Shown here piece after piece: positions 22,362 through 30,550 of a stretch of DNA of 64,000 bases. Positions within the stretch are counted from its first letter, which is position 1. Each line of letters begins with the position of its first letter. The stretch covers positions 1 through 64,000 of the forward strand of contig JAIBEO010000217.1 of the NCBI GenBank assembly GCA_019459185.1, given 5' to 3'. The stretch is from Rhizobium sp. Its GTDB lineage: Bacteria > Pseudomonadota > Gammaproteobacteria > Xanthomonadales > Xanthomonadaceae. The position numbers were made by a program, and so were the translations under genes. Under the pieces are notes generated by a model. It had not been told where the DNA came from and ran no database searches. It worked only from the letters and a program-made list of their open reading frames with translations.

Positions 22362-23774
22362 TCAGCGCATCCCCATCGCACGCTGCTGCTCGAGTTCGAC
22401 CTTCAGGGCCGTGGCCAACTCCTCGCGGGCCACCTCGAACTGCTCCTGCGAGCGCAGGTCCTTGACCTTGACCACGCCGCGCGTGGCCTCGTCGTCGCCG
22501 TAAAGCACCACGAAGCGGATGCCGGCGCGGTCGGCGTACTGGAACTGCTTGGCCAGCTTCTTCGCCTCCAACTGCACCTCGGCATTGATGCCGGCGGCGC
22601 GCAGCCGGCGGGCGATGTCGAGCGAATCGGCCAGGCGGGATTCGTCCATCAGGCCCACCATCACTTCCACCGAGCTTTCGGCGGTGGAGAGGATGCCGGC
22701 CTCGCGCAGCTGCCAGAACAGGCGGGTGGCGCCGATGGAAATACCGACGCCCGGCAGCTTCGACTTGGTGTAGTGGCTGGCCAGGTCTTCGTAGCGGCCG
22801 CCCGAGCAGACCGAGCCGATCTGCGGGTGCTCGTCGAGCGTGGTTTCGTAGACGGTGCCGGTGTAGTAATCGAGGCCGCGGGCGATGGAGAAGTTCACCG
22901 CGTAGTTCTTTTCCGGCACGCCGTGGGCCTTGAGCAGCTCCAGCACCTCGCGCAGCTCGGCCACGCCCTGGGCCAGGGTGGCGTTGCCCTCGCCCAGCGC
23001 GGCCAGGCGCGCCAGCGCGTCGGCGTGCGAGGTGGAGCGCACCTGCACGAAGGCCATGATGCGGTCGGCCACGTCGTCGGCCAGCTGGAAATCCGCGCCG
23101 GTGAGCGTGGCGCGGACGGCGTCGGCGCCGCGCTTGTCGAGCTTGTCGATCTCGCGCAGCACCAGCGCCTGGCGCTCGCCGTCGGCGATGCCCAGGCCTT
23201 CGAAGAAGCCGCGCAGCAGCTTGCGGTTGTTGAGCTGGATGGTGAACGGGCCCACGCCCAGTTCGGTGAACACGGCGTGGATGACCGCGGGCAACTCCGC
23301 GTCGTGGCGGATGCCCAGCGCGTCCTTGCCGATCACGTCGATGTCGCACTGGTAGAACTCGCGGAATCGGCCGCGCTGGGCGCGTTCGCCGCGGTACACG
23401 CGCTGGATCTGGTAGCGCCGGAACGGGAAGGCCAGGTCGTGCTCGTGCTCGGCCACGTAGCGGGCCAGGGGCACGGTGAGGTCGAAGCGCAGGGCCAGTT
23501 CGGGAGCAAGGGCCTCGTTCGGGTCGCGGAGGTTCCGGACCCGGTCCTTGAACTCATCCAGCGCGCCGGTGGATTGCACGAAATAGACCTGGCGCTCGGT
23601 TTCGCCGCCGGTCTTGGTGAGCAGCACCTCGGACAGCTCGAACACCGGCGTTTCCACCGGCAGGAAGCCGAAGCGCTCGTAATTGCGGCGGATCACGTCC
23701 AGCATGCGCTGGAAGGCGATCTGGTCACGGGGCAGAAGCTCCATGACCCCGGGCGTGGTGCGGGGCTTGATCAA
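22362..23774 (-). CDS. hisS: Histidyl-tRNA synthetase
   Basis: 470 residues if started at the TTG at 23774 (then IKPRTTPGV), which has GGAG 9 nt upstream and matches where related enzymes begin; ATG at 23804 or GTG at 23822 in the same frame would add 10-16 residues. Class II motifs: motif 2 in [16 protein letters not shown], the His-specific [13 protein letters not shown] loop, and motif 3 in [13 protein letters not shown]. It charges tRNA-His. The hutH-like gene follows with no gap. Confidence 0.95.
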   Translation of the reverse strand: MIKPRTTPGVMELLPRDQIAFQRMLDVIRRNYERFGFLPVETPVFELSEVLLTKTGGETERQVYFVQSTGALDEFKDRVRNLRDPNEALAPELALRFDLTVPLARYVAEHEHDLAFPFRRYQIQRVYRGERAQRGRFREFYQCDIDVIGKDALGIRHDAELPAVIHAVFTELGVGPFTIQLNNRKLLRGFFEGLGIADGERQALVLREIDKLDKRGADAVRATLTGADFQLADDVADRIMAFVQVRSTSHADALARLAALGEGNATLAQGVAELREVLELLKAHGVPEKNYAVNFSIARGLDYYTGTVYETTLDEHPQIGSVCSGGRYEDLASHYTKSKLPGVGISIGATRLFWQLREAGILSTAESSVEVMVGLMDESRLADSLDIARRLRAAGINAEVQLEAKKLAKQFQYADRAGIRFVVLYGDDEATRGVVKVKDLRSQEQFEVAREELATALKVELEQQRAMGMR

Positions 23775-23861
23775 GGCGGGAAACTCCAGTGCGAACCCCG
23801 GCATTCTAGCGGCTGCGGCCACCCGGGCGCGTCGCCGGGGCGTGACCCGGAAACGATGGAC

Positions 23862-23890
23862 TTGCCGAACCGCCGATGAGCCTCTAGAAT
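23862..23890 (+). promoter_or_regulatory. Sigma-70 promoter of tRNA-Pro
   Basis: TTGCCG (23862-23867) and TAGAAT (23885-23890) with an exact 17-bp spacer, ending 16 bp before the tRNA 5' end. The hexamers match the consensus at 4 and 5 of 6 positions, respectively. It is divergent from hisS. Confidence 0.75.
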
Positions 23891-23906
23891 TGCCGGCTCG
23901 ATCCCT

Positions 23907-23983
23907 CGGGGTGTAGCTCAGCCTGGTAGAGCGCTACGTTCGGGACGTAGAAGTCGCAGGTTCAAATCCTGTCTCCCCGACCA
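23907..23983 (+). tRNA. tRNA-Pro (anticodon CGG)
   Basis: 77 nt with encoded CCA. The acceptor arms are CGGGGTG and CTCCCCG (one T-T mismatch), the D arm starts TAGCTCAG, the anticodon stem CTACG/CGTAG encloses TTCGGGA giving anticodon CGG, and the T arm contains GGTTCAAATCC. It decodes CCG, a frequent proline codon at this GC content. A terminator follows at once. Confidence 0.96.
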
Positions 23984-24000
23984 ATCGAGCACGAACGAAA

Positions 24001-24026
24001 CGCCGCCCCCGCAGGGCGGCGTTTTT
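24001..24026 (+). terminator. Rho-independent terminator of tRNA-Pro
   Basis: CGCCGCCC (24001-24008) pairs with GGGCGGCG (24014-24021) over a 5-nt loop, then TTTTT. It lies 17 nt after the tRNA CCA end. Confidence 0.85.
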
Positions 24027-24073
24027 GTTTCCGGCCCTGCCCCCTCGGCTACACTCGGTCCCGTCTAGGGGAC

Positions 24074-26785
24074 GTGAGCATTCGCATGGGCTGGATCCTG
24101 GGGATTCTGGGCGCGATATTCGGGGCCGCGCTGGCCGACGATAGCCGCATGCTGTTCGGGTTCGTGGCCGGCGCCTTGCTGGGCGTGCTGCTGGCCCAGG
24201 CCCTGAAGCTGCGCAGCCGGGTGGCCCAGCTGGAAGAACAGGTCGCCGCGCTACGGGTGGCCGGCGTCCGCGCCGCCGAGGCCGTGGCGCCCTGCGCGCA
24301 GGCGGAAGCCGCCCCCGCGGCGACCCGCACCGAGCCGGCCGGCACCGAGCCCGCGCGGGCCGAAGCCACCGCGGCGCCCACGCCGGCACCGGCCGCCCCC
24401 GTGCCCCCACCGATTCCCGCCGCCGAAACACCGCCGGCCACGCCCCGCCCTGCCCCGGCGCCCGCCGGACCGGTCGAACCTGCCGAACCCGACGTCGTCA
24501 CCAAGGCCGCCCGCCTTCTCAAGGCCTGGTTCTTCGAAGGCAACGTGCCGGTGAAGCTGGGCGTGCTGGTGCTGCTGTTTGGCGTGGCCGCGGCCATCAA
24601 GTACGCCGCCGACGCCGGCTGGCTGACCATGCCCATCGAATTCCGCCTGGCCGGCATCGCCGCGGGCGCCATTGCCGGCCTGGTGTGGGGCCTGCGCAGC
24701 GCCGCCGAGCGCCCGGCCTTCGGCCTGAGCCTGCAGGGCGGCGCCATCGGCGTGCTGCTGCTGGTGGTGTTCGCGGCCTTCCGCAATTACGAGGTGCTGG
24801 GCGCGATGCCGGCCTTCGTGATGGTGCTTATCCTGGTGGCGGGCGCCAGCGTGCTGGCGGTGAAGCAGGACGCGCCCGCGCTGGCCGTGCTGGGCTTCAT
24901 CGGCGGTTACCTGGCACCGGTGCTGCTGTCCACGGGCAGCGGGAACCACGTGGCGCTGTTTTCGTATTACGCGGTGCTCAACGCGGCCGTGTTCGGCATC
25001 GCCTGGAAGAAGCCGTGGCGGGCGCTGAACCTGGTGGGTTTCGTGTTCACTTTCGCCATCGGCGGCATGTGGGGCGCGAAGTATTACCAGCCGGAAAAAT
25101 TCGCCACCGTCGAGCCCTTCCTAGTGCTGTTCTTCCTGTTCTACGTGGCCATCCCGGTGCTGTATGCGCTGGCGGGCCGGCAGAAGAACGGCAAGGTGGA
25201 CGGCACCCTGCTATTCGGCACGCCGCTGCTGGCTTTCCCCATGCAGGTGGGCCTGCTGGGCGACGACCGCATGGGCCTGGCCTTCAGCGCGCTGTTCGTG
25301 GCCGGCATTTACAGCGGCCTGGCGCTGTGGGCGCGCGGCAACCAGCGCCTGCGCGACCTGGCGCAGAGCGCCGCGGGCATGGGCGTGGTGTTCGCCACGC
25401 TGGCCATTCCGCTGGCGCTGACGGCGCGTTGGACTTCGGCCGCCTGGGCCATCCAGGGCGCCGGCATGGTGTGGCTGGGCCTGCGCCAGGAACGCCGCCT
25501 GGTGCGCTGGAGCGGCCTGGCCCTGCTGGTGCTGGCGGGTGGCGCCTGGTGCGTGAGCCTGTTCGACTGGAACCTAGGCCACGAAGACCGCTTCCTGCTC
25601 AACGGCCACGCCATGAACCTGGCCCTGCTCACGCTGGCCTGGATGGCGGCGAGCTGGCTCTACCATCGCGCCGGCCGCAACACGCTGCTGCAGGTGGTGC
25701 TGTTGCTGGGCGGCATGGGCTGGTGGAGCCTGCTGGGCCTGCGCGAGATCGAGGTGAACCTGAGCCCGCGCTTCGACGCGCTGTATTACGGCGGCTTCGC
25801 GCTGCTGACCGCCGCGCTGGCGGCGCTGCTACGCGGGCCGCTGGCCTGGCCGCGGCTGTCGTGGCCGCTGGTGGCGTCGCTGGTGCTGATGCTGCCGCTG
25901 TCGATCGCCTCGCAGGACCATTACGACGTGACGCTGTTCGACCACCCGCTGTGGCTGTGGTGGCCGCTGCTGGCCGCCGCGCTGGTGACGCTGCGCGCGC
26001 TGCGCGAGCCGCGTTCGCGCGGGCTGCCGGTGGCGCATATCGCCTGGCTGGTGGCGGTGGCCACCGCCGCGGGCATCACCCTGCTGCGCGTGCTGGACGA
26101 CCGCGCCGCGCTGGCCGACGGCTGGCTGCTGCCGGCGGTGCTGGCGCCGCTGGCGCTGCTGTTCGCGCTGGCCTGGAAAAAACCCGCGCTGGCCGGCTGG
26201 CCGGTGGCGGAGCAGTTCCCGCGCTGGCGCGTGGTGTGGCTGGCGATTTCCGGCGCCGGCCTGGGCCTGGGCTGGCTGTTCGGCCACTTCTTGCCCGGCG
26301 ACAGCGCGCCGCTGCCCTGGCTGCCGCTGTTCAACCCGCTGGAGCTGTGGCTGCTGCTGGGCCTGATGGCTGCGGCGATGGCGCTGCGCGCCCATCCCGA
26401 CCCGCACCGGCTGGGCAGCCTGGCCTGGGCCGGCGCCGCGCTCTTCATGCTTTCCATGAGCGTGCTGCGCGCCTGCCACCACCTGGCCAATCTGCCCTGG
26501 AGCCCCAGCCTGCTGGGCGAAACCAGCGTGCAGGCCAGCCTGACCGTGGCCTGGTGCGTGGCCGGCGTGGCCGCCTGGGTGCTGGGCTCGCGCCGCCGCG
26601 ACCGCCCGCTGTGGTGGCTGGGCGCGGTGCTGCTGGGCGTGGTGATGCTCAAGCTGGTGTTCGTGGACCGGCAGTTCGTCGGCGACATCGCCGGCATCGT
26701 TTCCTTCCTGGTGGTGGGCGGCCTGCTGGTGCTGGTTGGCCGCATCGCCCCCACCCCGCCCCGTTCGGAGCAAACGCATGCGTAA
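24074..26785 (+). CDS. DUF2339 polytopic membrane protein
   Basis: 903 residues from the GTG at 24074 (an ATG at 24086, four codons later, is the alternative). One N-terminal helix and a short coiled coil (LRSRVAQLEEQVAAL) are followed by an Ala/Pro-rich linker (about 75-145), then some 24 hydrophobic helices to the end. The opening WFFEGNVPVKLGVLVLLFGV is the DUF2339 hallmark. Function is unknown; the family is commonly paired with DUF3999, and here the next gene is DUF3999 with an 8-bp overlap. Confidence 0.9.
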   Translation: MSIRMGWILGILGAIFGAALADDSRMLFGFVAGALLGVLLAQALKLRSRVAQLEEQVAALRVAGVRAAEAVAPCAQAEAAPAATRTEPAGTEPARAEATAAPTPAPAAPVPPPIPAAETPPATPRPAPAPAGPVEPAEPDVVTKAARLLKAWFFEGNVPVKLGVLVLLFGVAAAIKYAADAGWLTMPIEFRLAGIAAGAIAGLVWGLRSAAERPAFGLSLQGGAIGVLLLVVFAAFRNYEVLGAMPAFVMVLILVAGASVLAVKQDAPALAVLGFIGGYLAPVLLSTGSGNHVALFSYYAVLNAAVFGIAWKKPWRALNLVGFVFTFAIGGMWGAKYYQPEKFATVEPFLVLFFLFYVAIPVLYALAGRQKNGKVDGTLLFGTPLLAFPMQVGLLGDDRMGLAFSALFVAGIYSGLALWARGNQRLRDLAQSAAGMGVVFATLAIPLALTARWTSAAWAIQGAGMVWLGLRQERRLVRWSGLALLVLAGGAWCVSLFDWNLGHEDRFLLNGHAMNLALLTLAWMAASWLYHRAGRNTLLQVVLLLGGMGWWSLLGLREIEVNLSPRFDALYYGGFALLTAALAALLRGPLAWPRLSWPLVASLVLMLPLSIASQDHYDVTLFDHPLWLWWPLLAAALVTLRALREPRSRGLPVAHIAWLVAVATAAGITLLRVLDDRAALADGWLLPAVLAPLALLFALAWKKPALAGWPVAEQFPRWRVVWLAISGAGLGLGWLFGHFLPGDSAPLPWLPLFNPLELWLLLGLMAAAMALRAHPDPHRLGSLAWAGAALFMLSMSVLRACHHLANLPWSPSLLGETSVQASLTVAWCVAGVAAWVLGSRRRDRPLWWLGAVLLGVVMLKLVFVDRQFVGDIAGIVSFLVVGGLLVLVGRIAPTPPRSEQTHA

Positions 26786-28109
26786 TGCCCTGTTGCTGGC
26801 CCTGCTGGCCGCCGGTTCCGCCCACGCGGCCACGCCGCAGGACTACGCGCGGCAGTGGCCGATTCAAGCCGAGCCCGGCGCCGCCGCCTACGTGCTGGAG
26901 CTCGACGCCAGCGTGCTCGAACACGTAACCCGCGCCGACCTGCGCGACCTGGCCGTGTTCAACGCCAACGGCGAACCCGTGCCCTTCGCGCCCTGGCCGC
27001 CCGAGCGCAGCGACGAGGAACTGCGCGAACCCGCGCCCTGGCTGCGCGTGCCCCTGCCCGCCCCCGGCCAGCCGGAAAGCCTGGCCCTGCGCCTGGAGCG
27101 CGACGCCGACGGCCGCCTGCGCGGCCTGGACCTGCGCACCAACGACACCACGCCGCCACCCGCCGAACGCCACGACCTGCTGGTGGACCGCGGCGAAGAC
27201 GAGCCGCCCGCCATCGCCCGCCTGCACTTCCGCCTAGCCGACAGCGCGCAGCTGCCGGTGAACCTGCGCGTGCGCGTGGCCGCGTCCAACGACCTGGTGG
27301 ACTGGCAGGTGCTGGGCACCGGCCTGCCGCTGGTGGCGCTGGACGACAACGGACTGCGCATCGAACGCCTGCAGCTGGAACTGGGCCGCACCGGGGCGCG
27401 CTACCTGCGCCTGTCCATCGAAAACGAAGGCAACTGGCCCGCGCTGGCCGCGCTGGAAACCGGCCGCCCGCAGCGCGCCGGCGACGAGCGCGAGTCCAAG
27501 ACGCTGTCGCTCACCGGCGTGGCCGTGGCCGACCAGCCCGGCGTGTTCGACTTCCGCAGCCCCGCGCCGGTGGCGGTGGAGCGCGTGGACGTGGAGCTGC
27601 CCACCACCAATGCCGTGGCCGCCGTCACCGTGGCCGCGCGCGACGGCGACGAGGCCTGGTGGCTGCCCATCGCCAACTTCACCGCCTTCCGCCTGGGCAA
27701 CAACGGCGACGAAGTGCGCCACGTGCCGCCCGCCACGGGCCTGCACCGCGAACGCCAGTGGCGCGTCACCACCCAGCCCGCGCTGGCCACGCCGCCGGTG
27801 CTGCAGCTGGGCTACCGCGCCGAACGTTTCGTGCTGCTGGCCCAGGGCCCCGCGCCCTACGTGCTGTTGGCCGGCAGCGCCCGCGCCGCCCGCGACGACT
27901 ACCCCGTGCAAGCCGCCCTCGCCGCCAGCACCACGCCGCCGCAAGCGGCCACGCTGGGCCCCGGCAGCGACGCCGGCGGCAAGGCCGCCCTCGCCCCGAG
28001 CCGTGGCGAAGACTGGCAGCGCTGGCTGCTGTGGACCGTGCTGGGCATGGGCACCGCGCTGGTGCTGGCCGTGTCGCTGAAGGTGCTGCGGCAGCCGAAG
28101 GCGGAGTAA
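26778..28109 (+). CDS. DUF3999 exported, membrane-anchored protein
   Basis: 443 residues from the ATG at 26778, inside the end of the DUF2339 gene. Signal peptide MRNALLLALLAAGSAHA, a large beta-rich extracytoplasmic region with repeated FNANGEPVPFAPWP-like and YLRLSIENEG segments, and one C-terminal membrane helix (WLLWTVLGMGTALVLAVSL). The architecture fits DUF3999. Conserved pairing with DUF2339 suggests one envelope complex, of unknown function. Confidence 0.88.
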   Translation: MRNALLLALLAAGSAHAATPQDYARQWPIQAEPGAAAYVLELDASVLEHVTRADLRDLAVFNANGEPVPFAPWPPERSDEELREPAPWLRVPLPAPGQPESLALRLERDADGRLRGLDLRTNDTTPPPAERHDLLVDRGEDEPPAIARLHFRLADSAQLPVNLRVRVAASNDLVDWQVLGTGLPLVALDDNGLRIERLQLELGRTGARYLRLSIENEGNWPALAALETGRPQRAGDERESKTLSLTGVAVADQPGVFDFRSPAPVAVERVDVELPTTNAVAAVTVAARDGDEAWWLPIANFTAFRLGNNGDEVRHVPPATGLHRERQWRVTTQPALATPPVLQLGYRAERFVLLAQGPAPYVLLAGSARAARDDYPVQAALAASTTPPQAATLGPGSDAGGKAALAPSRGEDWQRWLLWTVLGMGTALVLAVSLKVLRQPKAE

Positions 28110-28127
28110 CTGGCCGGGGCGGATTCC

Positions 28128-28228
28128 GCCCCTCGTTGGGCCTGATAGGCGCCGAGGGGTTCGGCGCGGGTTTCGTATGCCTGCGAAAAAGTCTCAGGGA
28201 TTGCAGGCGGCGGAAGCGGGATATTCCA
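28128..28228. repeat. ~100-bp dispersed repeat, copy A
   Basis: This stretch aligns with 30704-30804 at roughly three-quarters identity by eye. Best conserved blocks are CGTTGGG, the exact CCTGCGAAAAAGTCTCAG, and GGATATTCCA. Both copies are direct repeats, each ending 41-75 bp before a small lipoprotein gene. In this copy it directly follows the DUF3999 stop. It may be a leader/promoter element carried with the lipoprotein genes or a family of mobile repeats. Confidence 0.75.
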
Positions 28229-28268
28229 TCTTGCCCTTGGGGAAACAGGGCATCAGGGGAGCAGGCCG

Positions 28269-28628
28269 ATGGGACGGTTGATTTTCCTTGCTGTGGCCGT
28301 GGTTCTTGTCGCCGGCTGCACAACTCAAGTTGCCGAGCCGTCGAACACTGCCTGGACGCCATCGTGCAAGACGCTGGGGTGCGTTGAATCGTTTGCCTTG
28401 GACGACCTGCCCGTGGGCGCGGATATTTCATTCACCCAGTGCAAGGATCAGGGCCAACACACCTATCGTTACAAAAAGGCTAAGGACGGATGGAAACTTG
28501 ATCTGCGGAGCTCCGTCCTAGTTGATGAGTGCAGTCCCTGTGGACACAGCTTGACGCTACCGGCGCAGCCGCCCCAGGACATCCGCCGATATTGGGATTA
28601 TCCAAGGATCCGAACCACCATCCATTAG
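28269..28628 (+). CDS. Small predicted lipoprotein
   Basis: 119 residues. Signal peptide with lipobox LVAGC (Cys17), then a short domain with four more Cys residues besides the lipid-bearing one (SCKTLGC, QCKDQG, DECSPCG). I do not recognise the family. The stop codon TAG at 28626-28628 shares its last G with the first cassette junction (G/TTAGCAC), so the 3' end of the original gene may have been cut off by cassette insertion. Base composition is less GC-rich than the core genes. Confidence 0.65.
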   Translation: MGRLIFLAVAVVLVAGCTTQVAEPSNTAWTPSCKTLGCVESFALDDLPVGADISFTQCKDQGQHTYRYKKAKDGWKLDLRSSVLVDECSPCGHSLTLPAQPPQDIRRYWDYPRIRTTIH

Positions 28629-29424
28629 TTAGCACTCACAATGAATGAAATCGCGAATCCGCAAGACCAAGGCCCAGGATTCTTTGTCTATATCGTTGAA
28701 TCGCCATCGTCCGTAGATCTCTACCACCGTAGGGGCGAAGGTGAGTTGCTTAGGCAAGCTGTCAACCACAATGTAATCTCATGCACATTGAGACTCGCAA
28801 TCAACCTCGAAGCATTTCAAGCAGCCCTAAGCATTGGCCTATCCGAGGCTATGCAGGCGACGCCAAACAGCATTCCGATCCTGCACATTAGTGCGCATGG
28901 GTACGCCCACGGGATTCAGCTCTCCTCTGGAGAGATCCTTGAGTGGCATCAGTTGCGGGACCTCTTGATTCCCGTGAATCGAGCCTTCAACGGCAATTTG
29001 GTTGTCTGCATGTCCACGTGCGAGGGCTACTCAGGCCAGCGCATGGCCATGGTTCCGGACAGCACGGAACACCCATTTCTCGCCATCATCGGAAACTGCG
29101 ACAAACCGACCTGGCCACAAACTGCTGTAGCGTTTGCCACCTTCTATCACTTGTTGGCAAACGGTCGAAACATCCAGGATGCGGTCACAGCCATGCGGGT
29201 TGCTTCCGGCAATGACAACTTCTTCCTCACAACCGCAGAGCAATCAAAGCAAAGCTACATTTCCTACATCCAAGAGATGGAAGCTTCAGAGGTCAAGGAA
29301 GATCTGGATGAGCAGATTGAGGCTACCGGAGACAACGCGCTTGCAAAGCTGTTGCGGGCTGCGGGGTGAGTGCTAACAATTCATTCAAGCCGAAGCCGCT
29401 TCGCGGCTCGGCTTAATTCAGGCG
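28629..29424 (+). mobile_element. Integron gene cassette 1 (CHAT/caspase-like protease)
   Basis: The left junction is G28628/TTAGCAC and the right junction is G29424/TTAGTG inside attC1. The R'' box of attC1 (TGCTAAC, 29371-29377) is the exact complement of GTTAGCA at the left junction, as expected for one cassette that was once a circle. Cassette length is 796 bp, with one ORF almost filling it in the usual orientation. GC content is clearly below the flanks. No integrase gene is in the window, so this is a CALIN or a distant part of a chromosomal integron. Confidence 0.85.
28641..29369 (+). CDS. Stand-alone caspase/CHAT-like cysteine protease
   Basis: 242 residues. The central fold shows the two clan CD landmarks: His86 at the end of strand PILHISAHG and Cys127 in LVVCMSTCEG, followed by FATFYHLLANGRNIQDAVTAMR, a helix pattern usual after the nucleophile in CHAT proteins. 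No TPR, ATPase or death-fold partner is attached; the flanking N-terminal 70 residues are short and the C terminus is a helical tail rich in E/D. CHAT proteases often act in bacterial immunity by cutting a partner, but no substrate is known here. The ATG is 12 nt from the cassette edge, without a clear Shine-Dalgarno. Confidence 0.72.
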   Translation: MNEIANPQDQGPGFFVYIVESPSSVDLYHRRGEGELLRQAVNHNVISCTLRLAINLEAFQAALSIGLSEAMQATPNSIPILHISAHGYAHGIQLSSGEILEWHQLRDLLIPVNRAFNGNLVVCMSTCEGYSGQRMAMVPDSTEHPFLAIIGNCDKPTWPQTAVAFATFYHLLANGRNIQDAVTAMRVASGNDNFFLTTAEQSKQSYISYIQEMEASEVKEDLDEQIEATGDNALAKLLRAAG

Positions 29425-29430
29425 TTAGTG
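29371..29430 (+). other. attC: attC recombination site 1
   Basis: A classic 60-bp attC: R'' TGCTAAC at 29371-29377 and R' GTTAGTG at 29424-29430. The inner arms AAGCCG and CGGCTT, then AGCCG/CGGCT, fold around CTTCG with unpaired bases between them. The outer arms ATTCATTCAAG and CTTAATTCAGGCG complete the imperfect palindrome. Recombination occurs between G29424 and T29425. Confidence 0.9.
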
Positions 29431-30442
29431 CCAAACAGGGGGGAGCTTCGTGACTTCAGAGATCGAGAACGAAGGCGTCGGGTATATCAAATTCGTTGGC
29501 TCTGCCGTTGAGGACGGAGCTATTGGGGCAGATGCTGCGGGCAACTCACTGCTTGCGCTTGATGAGCTAATTCGCTACTTCAATCGGCAACAGTCCAAGG
29601 GATTCTCTTCCCTTCCTTACGAAATCACTGTTAAGACACATAAGGGTTCGTGGGAGGTTGTTGTTCTCGGCGGCATTGGCATCTTCGCTGCCGCCTACAT
29701 CAAGAAAGCCGCAGAAAAAATGGCGGAGAACGATTTTGCCGAGTTCGGCTTTAAGGACGTGCTTCGCAAGTCTGTAGACGCCCTACGAAAGCTTGTCGAA
29801 CTTGCCAAGCACACCAAGGGAAAGCTCGACTTCTCATCTCCAGATCTCTCATGGCGGATAGCAGATGGCACAGTTGGGGTGCAAAACGACCAAGGTGAGA
29901 TATTTTACATTCCCTTGGAGTACTTCCAGTGGTACACCGGAATTTCTAGTAACGTCCTGAAAAAGCTCACTGGCCCAATCCAAGACAACCGCTCACTTGT
30001 TATCGGAAGCGAGCACCATGGCCAAGTCGAGCAAACTATCATCACCACATCTGATAAAGCCTATTTTGGCCATGAGACTGCCTCGAACGAAGAAGAATTT
30101 CTCTTCCCGGAGCTTGAGCACGGCCAAGTGGTTGAGCTAGAGGGTCGTTTGACCCGCGGCAATGAGAACACCAATTCAATTGGCTTTGAGTACAGCGGTC
30201 ACGTTCTCAACTGCATTCCAGAGGCAGGGAGCATTATCCAGTTCAAGCCGGCGCTGTTCCTGCGGTGCCGCGTTGTCGCAACAGTCACTCGCTTGCTCAA
30301 ACAGCACACTGAGGCTGAGCGCCGCCCCACACTCATACTCAAATACGTGATCCCACTGGAGAGCGACAACCAGCTCGGCCTGTTTGGGCGCTAATAATTC
30401 ATTCAAACCGACACCGCTTCGCGGCGCGGCTTAATTCAGGCG
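29425..30442 (+). mobile_element. Integron gene cassette 2 (unknown protein)
   Basis: Runs from T29425 after attC1 to G30442 in attC2, 1018 bp. One ORF in the standard orientation fills it. Unlike cassette 1, the R'' box (CGCTAAT, 30390-30396) does not match the complement of its own left edge (GTTAGTG) and ends AAT where AAC is expected, so attC2 may be decayed or the cassette may have been re-formed by recombination. Confidence 0.8.
29450..30394 (+). CDS. Unrecognised cassette protein with one hydrophobic segment
   Basis: 314 residues from a GTG preceded by a strong GGGGGGAG Shine-Dalgarno 5 nt upstream. The N-terminal part (1-65) is alpha/beta with LLALDELIRYFNRQ. A hydrophobic stretch VVVLGGIGIFAAAYIKKAAE at about 69-88 could be a membrane helix. 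A Lys-rich helical part (100-125) follows, then a long beta-rich C-terminal half. I cannot assign a family. Its neighbour is the protease cassette; being a target or regulator of that protease is only a hypothesis. Confidence 0.7.
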   Translation: MTSEIENEGVGYIKFVGSAVEDGAIGADAAGNSLLALDELIRYFNRQQSKGFSSLPYEITVKTHKGSWEVVVLGGIGIFAAAYIKKAAEKMAENDFAEFGFKDVLRKSVDALRKLVELAKHTKGKLDFSSPDLSWRIADGTVGVQNDQGEIFYIPLEYFQWYTGISSNVLKKLTGPIQDNRSLVIGSEHHGQVEQTIITTSDKAYFGHETASNEEEFLFPELEHGQVVELEGRLTRGNENTNSIGFEYSGHVLNCIPEAGSIIQFKPALFLRCRVVATVTRLLKQHTEAERRPTLILKYVIPLESDNQLGLFGR

Positions 30443-30448
30443 TTAAGT
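30390..30448 (+). other. attC: attC recombination site 2, partly degenerate
   Basis: R'' CGCTAAT (30390-30396) and R' GTTAAGT (30442-30448). The inner part is nearly identical to attC1: AATTCATTCAA, CGCTTCGCGG, GCGGCTTAATTCAGGCGTTA. The last base of R'' is T instead of C and one pair in the inner arm is lost, so recombination activity may be low. No third attC follows. Confidence 0.85.
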
Positions 30449-30474
30449 CTCTCAGGGGGAGACGGGGTGGAACC

Positions 30475-30549
30475 CCTCGGGCTGCCACTGCAGGCCGCGT
30501 ACCACCAGGTTTGGCCGCAGCGCCAGTGCGCCCAGGCCGCGGCCGAATG
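30475..30549 (-). pseudogene. argH: argH fragment 1
   Basis: About 75 bp aligning with 31595-31666 of the intact argH in the same genomic orientation, roughly 85% identical by eye (CTCGGGCTGCCACTGCAG at the left end, GCGCCCAGGCCGCGGCCGAA at the right). It therefore represents the antisense of an argH piece. It is not an exact copy of the resident gene, so it came from a diverged argH or is an old duplicate. Confidence 0.7.
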
Positions 30550-30550
30550 C

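Noticed and set aside
24001..24021. Prophage attachment site at tRNA-Pro
   Set aside because: The downstream sequence is a terminator and then a housekeeping gene pair; no integrase or duplicated tRNA end.
24685..26928. 747-codon frame inside DUF2339 in another phase
   Set aside because: Ala/Gly/Arg-only translation; the chosen frame has consistent membrane helices and the DUF2339 motif.
28629..30448. Transposon or insertion sequence
   Set aside because: No transposase, no terminal inverted repeats with target duplication; attC sites explain the boundaries.
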